DNA from: Streptomyces sp. NBC_00271
GTDB lineage: Bacteria; Actinomycetota; Actinomycetes; Streptomycetales; Streptomycetaceae
Assembly (NCBI RefSeq): GCF_036178845.1
Contig: NZ_CP108070.1
Span: 8,990,001 to 9,054,000, forward strand
Length of the DNA: 64,000 nucleotides
Reading direction: 5' to 3'
Both the position numbers and the translations under genes were made by a program. How positions within the stretch are numbered: position 1 is the first letter of the stretch; every line of letters begins with the position of its first letter. Shown piece after piece: positions 8,301-16,652 of the stretch. The notes beneath the pieces are model-generated. The model was given only the letters and a program-made list of their open reading frames with translations. It searched no databases and had not been told where the DNA came from.

Positions 8301-8774
8301 CTACTGGTCGGCGCTGGGAACCGCGAGGGGATCACCGGGGGCCTTCTTCTTGGCCGCTTCCATCTGTTCGCCGAGTTCGGTGAGTCGGTTGCGGCCCATG
8401 GCCTTGCGGATGTTGGGGAACCATTCCTTCTCCTCTTCCTCGACGTGGTGGCGGACGTTCTCCATGAGGACGGTCATCTTGGCGTCGAACCGCTCATCGG
8501 CCGGGTCGAGGTCCTTGAGCTCGGAGAGCATCCACAGCACGACGTGGTGTTCCTCGACGCTTTCCAGGACGTCGTCCTTGGTGTCGGGGTCCGCCTCGCG
8601 GGCGGCCGGGTAGAAAATCTTCTCCTCGATCCAGGTATGGGTGGTGAGCTCCTCGATCACCTGGTCGGCGATCTTCCGCTTCTCGGCATGGGCGCCGTCG
8701 CCGGCCTTCTCCAACTGCTTGAACAGCTTCTCCACCGTCTTGTGGTCTTCCTTGAGCAGCACGATCCCGTCCAC
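8301..8774 (-). CDS. Hemerythrin HHE-domain protein
   Basis: 157 aa, four-helix hemerythrin fold. Candidate iron ligands are the His in LLKEDHKTVEKLF, the His and Glu in THTWIEEKIFYP, the paired His in VEEHHVVLWML, and the His pair with Glu in RHHVEEEEKEWFP. Cytosolic HHE proteins bind a di-iron centre and react with oxygen or nitric oxide. A Lys/Pro-rich tail follows. It lies within the stress-type gene row; no promoter motif was confirmed. Confidence 0.92.
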   Translation of the reverse strand: MDGIVLLKEDHKTVEKLFKQLEKAGDGAHAEKRKIADQVIEELTTHTWIEEKIFYPAAREADPDTKDDVLESVEEHHVVLWMLSELKDLDPADERFDAKMTVLMENVRHHVEEEEKEWFPNIRKAMGRNRLTELGEQMEAAKKKAPGDPLAVPSADQ

Positions 8775-8962
8775 AGTTCTTCCTCCATGTCAGCTTCCGC
8801 CGGACGGCCAGTGCCGCCCGGCGAACCGGGTACCCACTGCGGCCGCGAACCTGTCACAGACGAAGCCCGATTGGCCCGGAACGATGACCCGAGCTGAGGC
8901 GTCAGACGGCAGAGGGCCTGCCCGTCGGGGTCCGCAGGGCTGGCGTGAAGCCAGCCGAGAGG

Positions 8963-9229
8963 TCAGCCGGGCCAGGTGCCGGTCAGGCGGCGGGCTGCGA
9001 CGGCGCCGCCTCGGTCGACCGCCGCCTTGACTCCGGCGAAGATCGCACCCTGCAGGACAGCCGCCGGCAGGACCTCGCGCCAGCTGCGCTGCTCGTCGGT
9101 GGCGTCGGGGGCGTCTTTTTCGTGCCCGAGCTTCTTCCAGACCTGCTTGAACACTCCGCCGGCCAGCACACCGCTCACGGCGCCCAGAGCCAGTCCCACA
9201 GGCTTGTAGACGATCTGCGAGGCTTTCAT
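8963..9229 (-). CDS. DUF4235 small membrane-associated protein
   Basis: 88 aa, recognised as DUF4235 by KPVGLALGAVSGVLAGGVFK followed by QVWKKLGHEKDAPDATDEQR and a second hydrophobic helix (LPAAVLQGAIFAGVKAAVDR). Common in Streptomyces, function unknown, usually near stress or envelope genes. AGGAGG-like purines precede the ATG. Confidence 0.85.
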   Translation of the reverse strand: MKASQIVYKPVGLALGAVSGVLAGGVFKQVWKKLGHEKDAPDATDEQRSWREVLPAAVLQGAIFAGVKAAVDRGGAVAARRLTGTWPG

Positions 9230-9317
9230 CGCCGCCTCCTGACATGACGTATGACCAGCAGTGCGATCAGCGTTGTCTTCGCTGACTGGTTACCCGAGTA
9301 CCCCCTGACGTCTCGCC

Positions 9318-9672
9318 TCACCGGTTGTCGGAGCACTCGTGCGTCTGCTCGCCGATGAACAGGTGCCGGATGATCTGGAGTGCCTCCTCCAGCAATCCCA
9401 GGCGCACTGATGCCTCGGGCCAGGGCGTGCCCAGGATGTGCTCGTTGAGCGCCTCGCCGGTGCCGACCCCTCAGGCGGAACTGGCCGCCCAGCTGGGCGG
9501 CGCTGGTGGCGGCGACTTGGGCGATCACGGCGGGATGAGTGCGCATGCGGGGACAGGTCACCGCCGTTTCGACGGGCAGCGAGACGGCCTGTGACAGGGC
9601 GCCGATCACCATCCAGATGAACGGACTCTGACCCTGCCGGTCGTTCCACGGGCGGTAGTGGTCCGACAACCT
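9318..9672 (-). pseudogene. F420-dependent (LLM-type) oxidoreductase, frameshifted fragment
   Basis: Reading leftwards from 9672, one frame gives SDHYRPWNDRQGQSPFIW and GALSQAVSLPVETAVTCP, then TSAAQLGGQFRL, the hallmark of the F420-dependent G6PDH-like family. A frameshift at about 9475 moves the continuation into another frame: VGTGEALNEHILGTPWP, VRLGLLEEALQIIRHLF and GEQ, ending at 9318. The first about 40 residues and everything after residue about 150 of a normal 320-aa protein are absent. No intact copy exists elsewhere in the window. Confidence 0.8.
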
Positions 9673-9862
9673 GATGATGGTGGCTCGCTTCCGGTGGTGG
9701 CCGGCGGAGACCCGTCCACGGTAGCGCCGGCGGTCCTGCGGGCGTCCGGTCAACACCTTCCGCCGTCGGTCAGTGGTGCGCTACGGCTTCGGTCCGGAGT
9801 GTGTCTGCTGAGAGCGCGTAGTCCCCACGCGCGCTCGGCTGCCTTCTCGGCCGCGAGCGGCG

Positions 9863-10849
9863 TCATTCCATACGGCGATGGTCTTCCTTGCTCCAGGCCC
9901 GGGTGTCACGGGGCGGGAGGTACGGCTCTTCACCCTTCGGGAGTCCACCGACGACGGCACGCTGGCGGGCCAGTTCCGCGTCGAATTCGAGGCCGAGCAG
10001 GACCGCGATATTGCTGAACCACAGCCACATCAGGAAAACGATCACGCCGGCGAGCGTGCCGTACGTCTTGTTGTACGACGCGAAGTGAGCCACGTAGAAC
10101 GCGAACCCCGCCGAGGTGATCATCCAGACCAGCAGGGCCAGCAGACTGCCCGGAGTGACCCAACGGAAGCCGCGGCCCTTCACGTTCGGTGCCGCCCAGT
10201 ACAGGATCGCGATCATGACCATGACCAGGATGACCAGTCCCGGCCACTTCGCGATCGACCACACCTTCAGCGTGGCGTCCCCGATTCCGAGCGCCGAACC
10301 GGCCGCGCGGGCCACGCCGCCAGTGAACACCACGATCAGTGCGCTGATCACCGTCAGGACCAGCAGCACCACCGTGACACCGACCCGGATCGGCAGCACC
10401 TTCCACATGGGGCGTCCCTCGGGCATGTCGTACACCACGTTGGCACTGCGGATGAACGCCGCGATGTAGCCGGAGGCCGACCACACCGCCAGCACGATGC
10501 CGACCACGGCCACGATCGAGCCGAGGCCGCCGGGCGCCTGAAGCTGCCGTACCGCGTCGCTGATGATGTCCCGGGCCGAACTCGGCGCCAGTTTCTCGAT
10601 GTTGTCCAGGACTTGCTGGGTCGCCGACCTGCCGGCGATACCGAGCAGGGAGACCAGGACCAGCAGTGCCGGGAACAGCGACAGGACCCCGTAGTAGGTC
10701 AACGCGGCGGCCCGGTCGGCGAGTTCGTCGTTCTGGAATTCCCTGACCGTGCCCTTGAGTACCGCCCACCAGGACCGCTTCGGAAGTTTGCTGGGCTTGT
10801 CCGGCGTAGGGCGCTCGACCTGCTGTCCGGGTCCCGGTGTCCGTGCCAT
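9863..10849 (-). CDS. YihY/virulence factor BrkB family membrane protein
   Basis: 328 aa with at least six transmembrane segments. It is identified by the N-terminal DRAAALTYYGVLSLFPALLV motif, the middle VVGIVLAVWSASGYIAAFIR helix, and the C-terminal SYNKTYGTLAGVIVFLMWLW motif followed by a cytosolic tail. The family was once called RNase BN, but its members are membrane proteins of unclear transport role. The start has purine-rich DNA before it; the intergenic gap to the antiporter operon is 64 bases. Confidence 0.92.
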   Translation of the reverse strand: MARTPGPGQQVERPTPDKPSKLPKRSWWAVLKGTVREFQNDELADRAAALTYYGVLSLFPALLVLVSLLGIAGRSATQQVLDNIEKLAPSSARDIISDAVRQLQAPGGLGSIVAVVGIVLAVWSASGYIAAFIRSANVVYDMPEGRPMWKVLPIRVGVTVVLLVLTVISALIVVFTGGVARAAGSALGIGDATLKVWSIAKWPGLVILVMVMIAILYWAAPNVKGRGFRWVTPGSLLALLVWMITSAGFAFYVAHFASYNKTYGTLAGVIVFLMWLWFSNIAVLLGLEFDAELARQRAVVGGLPKGEEPYLPPRDTRAWSKEDHRRME

Positions 10850-10913
10850 ATCACTGGGGTATCCCGGCCCGGCTCGAACATGCGTCGGCGTCGCTTTTGT
10901 TGCATTGGTCCGC

Positions 10914-12662
10914 TCAGCCGTTCAGGATGCCCGGCAGGGCCAGCGCCGCCAGCAGCGTCGTGCCCATCAGCATCCACGCCACGTAGTCGCCGATGTGGCC
11001 GGACTGCAGGCGTCGTAGCGGAGCCGTCCATGACGGTTCGCCGAGCGGCTTCGGGCGGGTCACGGCGAGCGTGGCCAGGCCGAGGGCCAGTAGGGTCGAG
11101 CTGAGACCGAGGAGTAGTCCGGCAAGGGTCCAGTGCGGCGAGGGGGCGGCCCCGCCGGATACGGCGCGCCCGACCGCGGCGGCGAAGCCGGGTACCGCGC
11201 CCACGGCGAGGGACGCGACGAGCAGCACGGCGGGGACCGCGGTCATGGTGTCCGGTACCCGGCTCAGCCGGTGCCGGGTCTCCGGTTCCTCTCCGATGCC
11301 GGTGGTCTCGTACGACGACTCGCCGCCGGGCTGGACGCCGAGGCCGAAGAACACCCGCGCGGCGACCCGGAGCACCGCGCCCGCGGTCACCGCCGACACG
11401 GCGACGAACAGCACGGTCAACGGGCCGCCGACCGACTCCTCCAGCACCGCCTTCCCGAGCCCGATGCCGAAGGGTGGCAGACCGGCGAGGCTCAACGCGC
11501 CGACGACGTACAGTACGGCGACTCCGCGCAGCCTGCGGGCGCGCCCGTGCAGGGCGTGTTCGTCAACCGAGCCGTACCGGTCGAGGAGTACGCCGGTGCA
11601 GGCGAACAGGGCGGCTTTCACCCCTGCGTGGCCCAGGATGTACAGCGCGACCCCGTCGTCGGCCTCGGGGCTGAGGCTGCCGATCCCGATGAGGAAGAGC
11701 CCCATGTGGGCGACCGTGGAGTACGCCAGCAGCCGTTTGATGTGCCGCTGGTACCAGCACATGACCGCGCCGACCACGGCGGTCAGTACGCCGAGGACGA
11801 CGAGGGCGCGTTCCAGGTCGGACGCCGGGATTCCAGCGGGGCCGGAGAAGACCGTCCGGTAGATCCGCCAGACGCCGTAGGCGCCGAGTTCGACCATGAC
11901 GCCGGACAGCAGCATGCACACGGGCGTGGGAGCGACCGCGTGCGCGTCCGGCAGCCAGAAGTGGAACGGCACGGCGGCGGCCTTCACCAGCAGGCCGGTC
12001 AGGACCAGCGCGAAGGCCGCGAGGGTGAGGGTGTCGGGGCCGCCGTGCCGGTCGAGACCCTGGCCGATCTTCACCATGGCGAGTTCGCCGGTACGCGCAT
12101 ACAGCAGGCCGATGCCCATCAACACGGCATACGCGCCAAGGGAGTTGAGGACACCAAAGGACAACGCGCCCTGCACGGCCTTCGCCTCCTCGACGCGATG
12201 ACCGGTCAACGCGTACGCCACGACACTCATCAACTCGAAGAACACGAAGGCGTCGAACAGGTCCCCCGCGGTCGCGAAGCCGCACATGCCGCCCTGGAAG
12301 AGCAGCATCAGGGCGGGGAAGGAGCCTGCGTGGCGACGGGGCGGTTCGTCGAAGTAGTGCCAGGAGTACGCCAGAGCCGCCACGGTCAGGAGCGAGGCGA
12401 GCGCGGCCATGCCGAGGCCGGGGCCGTCCCCGACGAGGACGATCCCGACGCTCTCGCCGCCCTCGGGGGTCCAGCCGCCCACCCATTCGGTCAGGGGCGG
12501 CGAGGAGTTGAGCAGGAGGACGATCGCGAGTCCGGCCGTCCCCGCGGCGAAGGCGCACCCCACCGTCTCGGCGACGACGCGGGGCAGGTGGTGCCCGCCG
12601 GCGACGAGGAGAGCGGCTCCGAGCAGGGGGACGGCGACGAGCACCGGCAGCAGGTGGTGCAT
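10914..12662 (-). CDS. mrpD: Mrp-type Na+/H+ antiporter subunit D
   Basis: 582 aa, proton-pumping complex I (NuoM/N-like) family. Seen: FPALMLLFQGGMCGFATAGD, then LFDAFVFFELMSVVAYAL with the membrane Glu of TM5, VKAAAVPFHFWLPDAHAVAP, the AYSTVAHMGLFLIGIG region and GHAGVKAALFACTGVLLDRY with the membrane Lys. It is the last gene of an operon and overlaps mrpC by TGATG. It acts in the membrane with the other Mrp subunits to exchange cations for protons. Confidence 0.93.
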   Translation of the reverse strand: MHHLLPVLVAVPLLGAALLVAGGHHLPRVVAETVGCAFAAGTAGLAIVLLLNSSPPLTEWVGGWTPEGGESVGIVLVGDGPGLGMAALASLLTVAALAYSWHYFDEPPRRHAGSFPALMLLFQGGMCGFATAGDLFDAFVFFELMSVVAYALTGHRVEEAKAVQGALSFGVLNSLGAYAVLMGIGLLYARTGELAMVKIGQGLDRHGGPDTLTLAAFALVLTGLLVKAAAVPFHFWLPDAHAVAPTPVCMLLSGVMVELGAYGVWRIYRTVFSGPAGIPASDLERALVVLGVLTAVVGAVMCWYQRHIKRLLAYSTVAHMGLFLIGIGSLSPEADDGVALYILGHAGVKAALFACTGVLLDRYGSVDEHALHGRARRLRGVAVLYVVGALSLAGLPPFGIGLGKAVLEESVGGPLTVLFVAVSAVTAGAVLRVAARVFFGLGVQPGGESSYETTGIGEEPETRHRLSRVPDTMTAVPAVLLVASLAVGAVPGFAAAVGRAVSGGAAPSPHWTLAGLLLGLSSTLLALGLATLAVTRPKPLGEPSWTAPLRRLQSGHIGDYVAWMLMGTTLLAALALPGILNG

Positions 12663-13009
12663 CAGCCGCGCAGCTCCGAGAGTTCGTCGGGGTCGACCGT
12701 GCCATGGCGCTTGGAGATCTGCAGAACCAGGGCGAGCAGTACGGCGGTCACCGTCGCCCCCACGACCACATCGGTGAGGGCGAGGGCCTGGACCACCGGG
12801 TCCACCACGGGGCGCGAGCCGGGCTTCAGGTCGGAGAAGACGGGCGCGGTGCCGCCGTCGCGATAGCCGACGGCCAGCAACAGGACGTAGGTGGCGGACT
12901 GGCAGACCGCGAGACAGCCCACGGCGTGGATGAGATTCCGGCTGGTCGCCAGCCCGTAGCAGCCGACGAGGAATACCCAGGCGGCGACGAGATACGGCAG
13001 GACCGACAT
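12662..13009 (-). CDS. mrpC: Mrp antiporter subunit C (NuoK-like)
   Basis: 115 aa, three transmembrane helices as in NuoK/MnhC: LPYLVAAWVFLVGCYGLAT, then NLIHAVGCLAVCQSATYVLL with its helix-breaking pattern, and VVDPVVQALALTDVVVGATV, the family signature DP.QALALT.IVI. The ATG at 13009 overlaps the mrpB stop by one base; a GTG three bases upstream is possible. Overlaps at both ends indicate strict translational coupling. Confidence 0.92.
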   Translation of the reverse strand: MSVLPYLVAAWVFLVGCYGLATSRNLIHAVGCLAVCQSATYVLLLAVGYRDGGTAPVFSDLKPGSRPVVDPVVQALALTDVVVGATVTAVLLALVLQISKRHGTVDPDELSELRG

Positions 13010-13746
13010 CACTTCCCGTCTCCCTTCTCGATCTCCACGGCCTGGTCCAGGAAACGGGCGAGCAGCGCGACGACCGCGCAGGCGACCTCCATGCCGATGG
13101 CCGCGTTCAGCAACGGGACGGTGCCGCCCGACGACAGGGTGTTGAACGTGCCATAGGGAAGGAAGTTGGCGAGGACGGCGGTGCCGGCGACGGCGCCGGC
13201 GAGGCCCAGCACGAGGTAGGCGGAGGCCGCGAGGGCGTCGCCGGCCTCGTAGGAGCCGACCGGGCGGATACGCTCCAGTGCGCGGTAGTCGGCGCCCAGG
13301 TAGAGCAGGTGCAGGGCGGTCGCCACCACGACACCGCCCTGGAAGCCGCCGCCCGGGCTGAGCTGGCCGTGCGCGATCACGTACAGGCCGGTGAGGACGG
13401 CGACGGGCAAAACGACGAGCGCGTACCGGCGTACGGGGAGCGCGACCTCTTCGGGCTCGGGCTCGGCGCGGTGTTCGTCGCGGGTCTGGCGCAGCAGGAC
13501 GACGGTGCCGAGGACGGACGCGAAGAGGATGCTCATCTCGCCGAGGGTGTCGAAGGCGCGCTGGTCGAAGTTGACGGAAGCGATCGTGTTCGCGGTGTGC
13601 CGGGCGAGGGAGGCCCGCACCACCCGGTCCCCGTACGGGTGCCGGTCCCCGCCGAAGCCCGGCAGACCGAAGCAGGCGGCGACCAGCAGGGCCGCGAGGC
13701 CCGTACCGCCGACGGCCAGGACGATCAGCCGCACCCGCCGGGTCAC
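13009..13746 (-). CDS. mrpB: Mrp antiporter subunit B (MnhB)
   Basis: 245 aa. An N-terminal membrane helix is followed by a segment resembling the end of MrpA (NTIASVNFDQRAFDTLGEMS). Then comes the MnhB domain: YVIAHGQLSPGGGFQGGVVV and the LLNAAIGMEVACAVVALLAR helix with a basic tail. The region before MnhB (about residues 45-90) is the MbhE-like module often fused to MnhB in actinobacteria. GTG start overlapping the DUF4040 gene stop by GTGA. Confidence 0.9.
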   Translation of the reverse strand: MTRRVRLIVLAVGGTGLAALLVAACFGLPGFGGDRHPYGDRVVRASLARHTANTIASVNFDQRAFDTLGEMSILFASVLGTVVLLRQTRDEHRAEPEPEEVALPVRRYALVVLPVAVLTGLYVIAHGQLSPGGGFQGGVVVATALHLLYLGADYRALERIRPVGSYEAGDALAASAYLVLGLAGAVAGTAVLANFLPYGTFNTLSSGGTVPLLNAAIGMEVACAVVALLARFLDQAVEIEKGDGK

Positions 13747-14003
13747 CGTTCCTTCTCCTTCCGCCGCTGCGGCCGCCGGACCTTGCGCACGGACAGCATC
13801 AGCAGCAGGGGAGTCAGGGCGGAGCCCACAGCAAGCTGTGAGAGCGCCACGTCGGGGGCCTGGAGCACGGTGAACAGAACGGCCAGAACCGTCCCGAGCA
13901 CCGCCAGCACGAGTGCCTGCCGCGAGGGATCACGGGTGGCCACGGCGGCGGACGCGGACACGGCGACCAGCAGCAGCGCCACGACGATCAGCGGGTCATC
14001 CAC
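13743..14003 (-). CDS. DUF4040 (MbhD / MrpA C-terminal) subunit
   Basis: 86 aa, three hydrophobic segments. The DUF4040 signature is visible in QALVLAVLGTVLAVLFTVLQ followed by APDVALSQLAVGSALTPLLL. In canonical Mrp this domain is the C-terminus of the large MrpA subunit; here it is free-standing. The GTG at 14003 has GGAG five bases upstream and overlaps the mrpF-like gene by 8 bases. The longer ATG frame from 14036 would overlap that gene further and is less likely. Confidence 0.85.
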   Translation of the reverse strand: MDDPLIVVALLLVAVSASAAVATRDPSRQALVLAVLGTVLAVLFTVLQAPDVALSQLAVGSALTPLLLMLSVRKVRRPQRRKEKER

Positions 14004-14448
14004 GCCGGCTCCCGGTGAAGCCACCGGCCAGGGCACGGGACGCGGTGAGGTTCCCGCCGATCAACAGGGCACCGATGACCAGGAGTTTCACCAGCGCACG
14101 GCCCGGACCCGTAGCCACGCACACGGTGACCACGACGCCGCCACCGAACGCCGCGACCGCGTACGTGAGCCCCCACGCCCGCGGCGGATCGTTCGCCAGA
14201 TCCTCCGCGAGCAGCCGGGCGAAGACGAGGGTGCCGACCGGACCCAACAGGGCCAGGAGCAGGGCGAGATCGACGTACGACGGCCGGTCGTAGCCCTGGG
14301 CCAGGAGCAGCAGAGTGGGGCAGGCCAGCGAGGTGGACAGGTTCTGTGCCACGACCCGGCGCCGCAGCGGTCCCGTGGCGACGCCCCAGACTGTGGCCCC
14401 GACTCCCACGGTGAGCGCGGCCGTCGCGGTGAGGGTCCAGCCGTTCAC
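13996..14448 (-). CDS. mrpF: MrpF-like subunit with C-terminal MnhG-like extension
   Basis: 150 aa from the GTG at 14448. The first about 85 residues are MnhF-like: three helices with VVAQNLSTSLACPTLLLLAQ and YVDLALLLALLGPVGTLVFA. A further 65 residues follow (TYAVAAFGGGVVVTVCVATG, then LVKLLVIGALLIGGNLTASR) and resemble the last helix and AHAIARA-type end of MnhG. No separate mrpG is present, so this looks like an F-G fusion with a reduced G part. That reading is inference. GTGA overlap with the mrpE-like gene upstream. Confidence 0.7.
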   Translation of the reverse strand: MNGWTLTATAALTVGVGATVWGVATGPLRRRVVAQNLSTSLACPTLLLLAQGYDRPSYVDLALLLALLGPVGTLVFARLLAEDLANDPPRAWGLTYAVAAFGGGVVVTVCVATGPGRALVKLLVIGALLIGGNLTASRALAGGFTGSRRG

Positions 14449-14627
14449 CACCTGCTCACCGCCCGCCGCGCACCCCACGCCGCGACCGCCGCGACCAGCG
14501 CGGCGGACGTGCCTACGACGAGTTCCAGGTTGGTCACCGCACTGATGAGGACCAGCCACAGCAGGGCGAGAACGGCCCACCATGCCAGGATCTCGCCCGC
14601 GCCGAGAAGCGTCGTACGCCGGTTCAC
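14445..14627 (-). CDS. mrpE: Shortened MrpE-like subunit, first gene of the antiporter operon
   Basis: Only 60 aa against about 160 for ordinary MrpE. It keeps the N-terminal two helices (LAWWAVLALLWLVLISAV and LVVGTSAALVAAVAAWGARR) and lacks the cytosolic C-terminal part. GTG start with GGAGG seven bases upstream. It is the first gene in the order E-F/G-DUF4040-B-C-D, all overlapping. Whether this is a natural minimal form or a truncation cannot be told from one sequence. Confidence 0.65.
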   Translation of the reverse strand: MNRRTTLLGAGEILAWWAVLALLWLVLISAVTNLELVVGTSAALVAAVAAWGARRAVSRW

Positions 14628-14850
14628 ATGGCACCTCCGCCGATGAGACCAACTCGCCCCATTTGGTTGGTTTCTTCTGCCGTGTCATCCAAGCATTGCT
14701 GTTCCTCCGCCAGGTGGCGACGCGCGATTACCTGGCATCCGAAGTGCCCTGGGAGGGAGAAAGGAAACCGGTCACGAGGAGGTGGGGGGTCTCAGGCCGC
14801 GCCGCGCATGACCTGGTCACGCTCCGGCAGCGCCGCAAGGGGCTGATGGC

Positions 14851-15339
14851 TCAGTTCGCTGGGTGGCCCGGGGTGATGTCATGGGTGTCGTTCAACGTCA
14901 GCACAGGGGTGCGGTTGCCGGCGAGGTTTTCTGCTGCCTCCGGAGCGAGAAGGAAACCGACGTGGTCGCCGCCGTCGATCCGGTTCTCCACGCGACCGAC
15001 GAACCAGGCGGGGGCCTCGTCGAGGATCACCGATTCGCCCGGTCCTGGGTGCCACGGGGCGTCGGTGAACTTGTCGGTGCGGTCGCCGGTCTCGCCGCCG
15101 AAGAGCTGGGCCAGCCGGTCCTGGTCGCGGCGGAGAAGGTGGACCACGAGTCGTTCGGCGTGCTCGGCCACGCCGTACGTCCGGTTGGCCTTGGACAGCC
15201 AGATCATGAATCGGGCGGGCCGAATCGAGCACTGCGAGGCGAATCCCACCAGGCAGCCGGCTTTTTCCCCGTGAGCTTCGGCGGTCACGACATACATCGG
15301 ATAGTCGAGCCAGTCGGTGAAGGGGTCGAGATCGATCAC
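14851..15339 (-). CDS. Flavin reductase-like (FMN-binding split barrel) domain protein
   Basis: 162 aa from the GTG at 15339. It is identified by DWLDYPMYVVTAEAHGEKAG, CLVGFASQCSIRPARFMIWL and NRTYGVAEHAERLVVHLL, the flavin-reductase split-barrel core that binds FMN. It is followed by LAQLFGGETGDRTDKFTDAP and the WFVGRVENRIDGGDHVGFLL strand. The frame stays open to an ATG at 15492, but the extra 51 residues (Pro/Thr-rich) do not resemble the family and no ribosome-binding site precedes that ATG. Likely supplies reduced flavin or acts on a small substrate; partner unknown. Confidence 0.8.
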   Translation of the reverse strand: MIDLDPFTDWLDYPMYVVTAEAHGEKAGCLVGFASQCSIRPARFMIWLSKANRTYGVAEHAERLVVHLLRRDQDRLAQLFGGETGDRTDKFTDAPWHPGPGESVILDEAPAWFVGRVENRIDGGDHVGFLLAPEAAENLAGNRTPVLTLNDTHDITPGHPAN

Positions 15340-15769
15340 GGTGCTTGGTTCCCGCCTCAAGAGATCGGATGCCGGGTAAGCGTCCAACAGTTTGGTGACC
15401 CGGCTGGTGCACGGCGCGTTCGGTGGCCTGGGTGCGGGTGTCGTCGCCCGAGTACCCGGGATGTCGGAGGATGCTCCAACATCGGACACCATGATGAGTC
15501 CGGGTCTTGTGCTTCGGCACGCGGTGGGGGGCCGCCGGCCCTACTGGTGACCCGTCGGCACTGCGTGCCATGCCGGTGTGGCTGCGACGCCTGGATGATC
15601 GTAGAAGTGTCCGTTGTGTTGTGTGAGGGCTGTTTCGCCGGGCACTCGGAGCAGTGACGCATTGGTCGGGTGTGCCCTAGGAGGCTCGCCCGTGAGGCGC
15701 CCCTCGTATTGAGCCACCCGACGGGTGCGTCCGGTGACACGCTCGGGGCGTGGGCTGCGAGGTGTATGT
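15340..15769. other. Intergenic region of about 430 bp between divergent genes
   Basis: No gene supported. The left 150 bases may be an extension of the flavin reductase frame; the remainder contains only short overlapping open frames without coding character. Confidence 0.4.
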
Positions 15770-16459
15770 GTGCTCGGCATGATGGCGTGGAACGACGGCG
15801 AGGGCGGCTCGGTGCTGGCCCCGTGGAGGGTGTACACCCCACAGCACGACACCCAGTTGTTGACCCAGGCCCTGGACCGGGAGCACGTACCTGCGGGAGC
15901 CGCCGTCCTGGACGTGGGAACCGGTGCCGGGGTTCTCGCCCTGGCCGCGGCCCGGCGGGGCGCCCGCGTCACCGCCGTCGACAGGACCTACCGCGCCGTC
16001 CTCGCCACCCGGCTCAACGCCCGGCTCGCCCGCCTGCATGTCGAAGTCCTCCGGGGTGACCTCTTCGCCCCGGTCGTCGGCCGCCGGTTCGACCTCGTCG
16101 TGAGCAATCCGCCCTACGTCCCGACACCCGGGGGAGTCCCCCGCCGCCACCGCGCCGCAGTGGCGTGGGACGCGGGTGCCGATGGACGCCTCCTGCTGGA
16201 CCGGATATGCCGTAGCGCGCATACGTTGCTGCGTCCCGGCGGTGTACTGCTGCTCGTGCACTCTGCCCTCTGCGGCATCACACCGACCCTGGCCGGGCTG
16301 GAGCGGTCGGGGCTCGAGGCCCGAGTGACCGATCGGCGTCTTGTGCCGTTCGGTCCCGTGCTCCGCTCGCGCGGTGAGTGGCTGCGCGAGCGGGGACTCG
16401 TCGACGCCGACGAGGAGAAGGAAGAGTTGGTGATCATCCGTGCCGAACGGACCCATTGA
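15770..16459 (+). CDS. HemK/PrmC-like class I SAM-dependent methyltransferase
   Basis: 229 aa. SAM-binding motif I is AVLDVGTGAGVLALAAARRG, followed by the acidic VTAVDRTY loop and the GDLFAPVVGRRFDLVVSNPP motif. NPPY is the catalytic signature for methylation of glutamine amide, adenine or similar nitrogen. It lacks the N-terminal domain of PrmC. I chose GTG 15770 because CGAGG lies seven bases upstream; ATG 15779 is an alternative. Its last 20 bases overlap the CDGSH gene, which in turn overlaps the iron-redox enzyme, so the three are translationally coupled. Confidence 0.88.
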   Translation: MLGMMAWNDGEGGSVLAPWRVYTPQHDTQLLTQALDREHVPAGAAVLDVGTGAGVLALAAARRGARVTAVDRTYRAVLATRLNARLARLHVEVLRGDLFAPVVGRRFDLVVSNPPYVPTPGGVPRRHRAAVAWDAGADGRLLLDRICRSAHTLLRPGGVLLLVHSALCGITPTLAGLERSGLEARVTDRRLVPFGPVLRSRGEWLRERGLVDADEEKEELVIIRAERTH

Positions 16460-16652
16460 ACCACCGCGCCGCGTCACGTTGACGAGCGACGGACCGATTC
16501 TCGTCGAAGGACCGGTCGAGGTCGTACTCGACGACGGGAGCACCGTGCGCTCGGACCGTTTCACCGTCGCGCTCTGCGTCTGCCGGCGTAGCCGGGTCTA
16601 CCCCTGGTGCGACACCAGCCACCGTGACCGAGCCAAGAGGCGGACCACATGA
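16440..16652 (+). CDS. CDGSH-type iron-sulfur protein
   Basis: 70 aa, single CDGSH zinc-finger-like domain. The 2Fe-2S ligands are the three Cys and one His in CVCRRSRVYPWCDTSH, corresponding to C-x-C-x2-(S/T)-x3-P-x-C-D-x-(S/T)-H; here one spacing residue differs slightly (C-x-C-R-R-S). The preceding VTLTSDGPILVEGPVEVVLD strand region is typical. GTG start inside the end of the methyltransferase gene; ATGA overlap with the next gene. Confidence 0.9.
   Translation: MPNGPIEPPRRVTLTSDGPILVEGPVEVVLDDGSTVRSDRFTVALCVCRRSRVYPWCDTSHRDRAKRRTT

Noticed and set aside
11133..12866. 577-codon plus-strand frame across mrpD/mrpC
   Set aside because: Antisense to well-identified antiporter subunits; Gly/Arg/Gln-rich nonsense composition.
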